NCBI GenBank assembly: GCA_008501735.1
Contig: QQUF01000026.1
Coordinates: forward strand, 1-47,375
Direction: 5' to 3'
DNA from: Calditrichota bacterium
GTDB lineage: Bacteria > CLD3
DNA length: 47,375 nucleotides
Shown in pieces: positions 45,285-47,375 of the stretch (the stretch's first letter is position 1; each line of letters opens with the position of its first letter). The position numbers were made by a program, and so were the translations under genes. Below the pieces are notes generated by a model. It was given only the letters and a program-made list of their open reading frames with translations, was not told the DNA's origin and ran no database searches.

Positions 45285-47375
45285 ATGAAATTTTTTACTT
45301 TTTCAACTCTTGCTTTAGGCTTAGCCTTAAGTTTTTCAAATTGTGAAGCTGGAGTAAACCTAACCAAAGAACTCAGGAATGAGTTTCAAAGAGCCAAAAC
45401 AACACTTTTAACAAAAGAAAAAGTGAAGTCGGTTTTAAAAATCCAAAAGTCTTTTACTGAATTCAAGAAAAACTCTAATTCAAAAAATAATTCTCAAATC
45501 TTTGGGAATGGTTCAAATGACCAAGTTCTTAATGGCGATGTAAACGCGACAGTCAACGACAACAACGGAAATCCTGTAACGGCAAACTGTGCGGTAAAAT
45601 TAATTGATGTAAATTCGGGAAATGAACTCACAGGAAACGTAAATGCTATGGGACAAGTCAGTTTTGCAAGTATTCCAAATGCAATGTATCTTGCCAAAAC
45701 AGAACTTCTTGGTAATCAAACTCTCGGCGACCTTTGGTGGAACGATGAAGTTTCTCCTGAAAATGCTTCTCAAGTTAACGTTACCAATGGCTCAACCGCG
45801 AATCTAACTTTCAATTTACCACAAGGGAATTCAATTTTAGGAAATGTTGTAGATTTTTCTTCTTCTCCGATTGCAAACGTTCCTGTTAATGTTGTAACTG
45901 ACAATTTTGATTTCGTGAAAACAGTAACTACTGATGCAAATGGCGATTACGAGCTTTCTCATTTGCCTATTGGCGATTACTATGTTTTTTTTGAAGGAAG
46001 TGCTTTAGGTTTAGTTGACCTATGGAACGGAAATTCAACAACGCCTACTTTTACTGTTACAGTTGATGCTTCAGGAAACACAACTGGAATTGATGTAACC
46101 CTTTTCCAAGCAGGTTCAATTTCAGGAAATGTTACTGACTTAAATAGCGGAATAATTTCTCAAGGAGAAGTTGCAGTCGCTATTTTAGCAAATATTGAAG
46201 ATGGTCCAATTGCCTTCACAATGCCTGATGCAAACGGAGATTACACTGTTGACGGTTTACCAGTTGATGATTACTTAGTTGCTTGTGTTGCAGCAGAAGA
46301 CACTTTGTATTGGGTTTTACAATTTTATCCTAATGCAACTTTGGACTTAATTAATGCTCAAACTGTTTCAGTAACAGCAAACAACGACACACCAAACATT
46401 AATTTTTCAATGGAAAAAGGTGGAAAATTTTCGGGAACTGTTTTTGACGAGAACGGCAATAATCTTGATTTGAATGATGCGGAAATTACAATTTTTGACG
46501 AATCAGGTGATTTCGTTTGGGCTGACAATGAAATTGATTTTCAAAATGGAGATTATGTTTTTGAGTTCCCAATTCCAGTTGGAAATTATTTTATTGAATT
46601 AAAAGACTTAGAAGGATTTTACATTTCACAATTTTATTTCACGCAATTTGAAATTGAAGATGCAGACACTGTTAAAATTGAACTCGAAGCTGAAACTGAC
46701 GGAGTTGATTTTAACCTTTCAGAAGGTGGCAGTTTTCACTTTACAGTTGAAAATCAAATCAGTGACACTTTAGGAATAGAAAACAACAAGTTGCTTTTTG
46801 GTGTTTTGATTGATGCAACAACTGACGAAGTAATTGAAGTTACAGCTGTTTCAGAAAATGGAAATTCTTTTGGAGGACTTTTTGTAGGAGACTACAAACT
46901 TCTGATTTTACCTGGTTCTTCCCCTGATTATCCAAATTCAGATAATTATTCAAGACAATTTCTTGGTGGTGGAACAACTTTGAATGACCCAAACACAACA
47001 ACAATTAATTTAGTTGCAGGTTACGATTCTACTTTCGCTCCAATAATATTAAATCAAGAAACTGGTGGAATTTCAGGAAGCATTTTTGACGACGGAGGAA
47101 ATCTTTTCACTAACGATTACACTGTTGCAGTTTACGATAACAACGGATTTATCTCAACGGCATATCTTGGAGACGATGATTTTGGAACTGTTGACGGAAC
47201 TTATTCTGTAAGTGGACTTCCAAATGGCAACCATTTTGCAAGAACTGACATCGAAGAATGGGATGACAAATGGTTTGACGACGTTGACGCTACAACACCT
47301 TTGGACGACTTGCAATTTTTGACTCAACAAATTCCAACCGCTGCTTCAGCAATTCAAATCAATGGAGCCGTTGTT
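45285..47375 (+). CDS. Secreted protein with tandem carboxypeptidase-regulatory-like Ig repeats (3' end cut by window edge)
   Basis: The frame opens at ATG 45285 behind a strong GGAGGT site and stays open for 697 codons to the right edge. The N-terminus (MKFFTFSTLALGLALSFSNC) is a signal peptide. Then come at least six repeats of about 95-113 residues beginning near residues 80, 182, 277, 379, 481 and 594. Each has a start like 'G-x-I-S-G-x-V', a centre like 'DANGDYTVDGLPVDDYLV' and an aromatic end (LWWNDE, LWNGNS, QFYPNA, QFYFTQ, RQFLGG, KWFDDV). This is the carboxypeptidase regulatory-like (CarboxypepD_reg) fold common in surface proteins of the FCB group. No catalytic domain is seen. It is Asp-, Asn- and Gly-rich, fitting an exported, possibly calcium-binding protein; a type IX sorting domain may follow outside the window. 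Confidence 0.8.
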   Translation, partial: MKFFTFSTLALGLALSFSNCEAGVNLTKELRNEFQRAKTTLLTKEKVKSVLKIQKSFTEFKKNSNSKNNSQIFGNGSNDQVLNGDVNATVNDNNGNPVTANCAVKLIDVNSGNELTGNVNAMGQVSFASIPNAMYLAKTELLGNQTLGDLWWNDEVSPENASQVNVTNGSTANLTFNLPQGNSILGNVVDFSSSPIANVPVNVVTDNFDFVKTVTTDANGDYELSHLPIGDYYVFFEGSALGLVDLWNGNSTTPTFTVTVDASGNTTGIDVTLFQAGSISGNVTDLNSGIISQGEVAVAILANIEDGPIAFTMPDANGDYTVDGLPVDDYLVACVAAEDTLYWVLQFYPNATLDLINAQTVSVTANNDTPNINFSMEKGGKFSGTVFDENGNNLDLNDAEITIFDESGDFVWADNEIDFQNGDYVFEFPIPVGNYFIELKDLEGFYISQFYFTQFEIEDADTVKIELEAETDGVDFNLSEGGSFHFTVENQISDTLGIENNKLLFGVLIDATTDEVIEVTAVSENGNSFGGLFVGDYKLLILPGSSPDYPNSDNYSRQFLGGGTTLNDPNTTTINLVAGYDSTFAPIILNQETGGISGSIFDDGGNLFTNDYTVAVYDNNGFISTAYLGDDDFGTVDGTYSVSGLPNGNHFARTDIEEWDDKWFDDVDATTPLDDLQFLTQQIPTAASAIQINGAVV

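Noticed and set aside
1-47375. CRISPR arrays, insertion sequences, toxin-antitoxin or phage genes
   Set aside because: No short regularly spaced repeats, transposase or integrase motifs or phage-like genes were seen; the only large repeat is the tuf tract.

Overview
The window is AT-rich bacterial chromosome dominated by the core gene-expression cluster, read on the minus strand from about 39.9 kb down to 7.4 kb. Lnt and a PorV-type outer-membrane barrel point to a diderm. Large secreted multidomain proteins (FN3/CotH/LamG at the left edge, carboxypeptidase-regulatory repeats at the right edge) and a promoter that also fits the Bacteroidota -7 motif suggest the FCB group (Bacteroidota, Ignavibacteria or Kapaibacteria-like). 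The phylum is an inference; no rRNA is present to settle it.

Layout. (1) 1-2804, minus: a large secreted CotH-like protein that runs off the left edge. (2) 3048-7382, plus: a compact four-gene run made of a Gfo/Idh/MocA oxidoreductase, lnt, a PorV-like barrel and an SDR dehydrogenase. (3) 7390-39893, minus: 44 protein genes and 5 tRNAs without one opposing gene. The order is tRNA-Thr(TGT), tRNA-Tyr, tRNA-Gly, tRNA-Thr(GGT), tuf2, rpmG, tRNA-Trp, secE, nusG, rplK, rplA, rplJ, rplL, rpoB, rpoC, rpsL, rpsG, fusA, tuf1, then the S10, spc and alpha ribosomal clusters, ending at rpoA-rplQ. Units that are separate in E. coli (tufB, secE-nusG, L11-rpoBC, str, S10, spc, alpha) are joined end to end here. 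A strong promoter precedes the first tRNA. Hairpins lie between rplL and rpoB, a strong intrinsic terminator follows rpoC, and another closes the cluster after rplQ. (4) 39997-42964, minus: ddl, a NUDIX hydrolase and cysS. (5) 43166-45223, plus: a GH57 amylase/4-alpha-glucanotransferase. (6) 45285 to the right edge, plus: a secreted repeat protein, incomplete.

The genes of region 3 act together: RNA polymerase subunits, transcription factor NusG, translocon subunits SecE and SecY, elongation factors, initiation factor IF-1, adenylate kinase and about half of the ribosomal proteins, co-transcribed with tRNAs. The most notable feature is a 1,215-bp direct repeat, apparently perfect, carrying both tuf genes. 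It runs past the tuf stop codon through the ribosome-binding region, the GTG start and the second codon of two unrelated downstream genes, rpsJ and rpmG. The tuf codon choice also differs from its neighbours.

I found no CRISPR array, insertion sequence, prophage or defence system, and no convincing undescribed system. The less ordinary material is the tuf conversion tract, the regulatory hairpins and the two large surface proteins at the edges. No stretch over 300 bases is without a gene.
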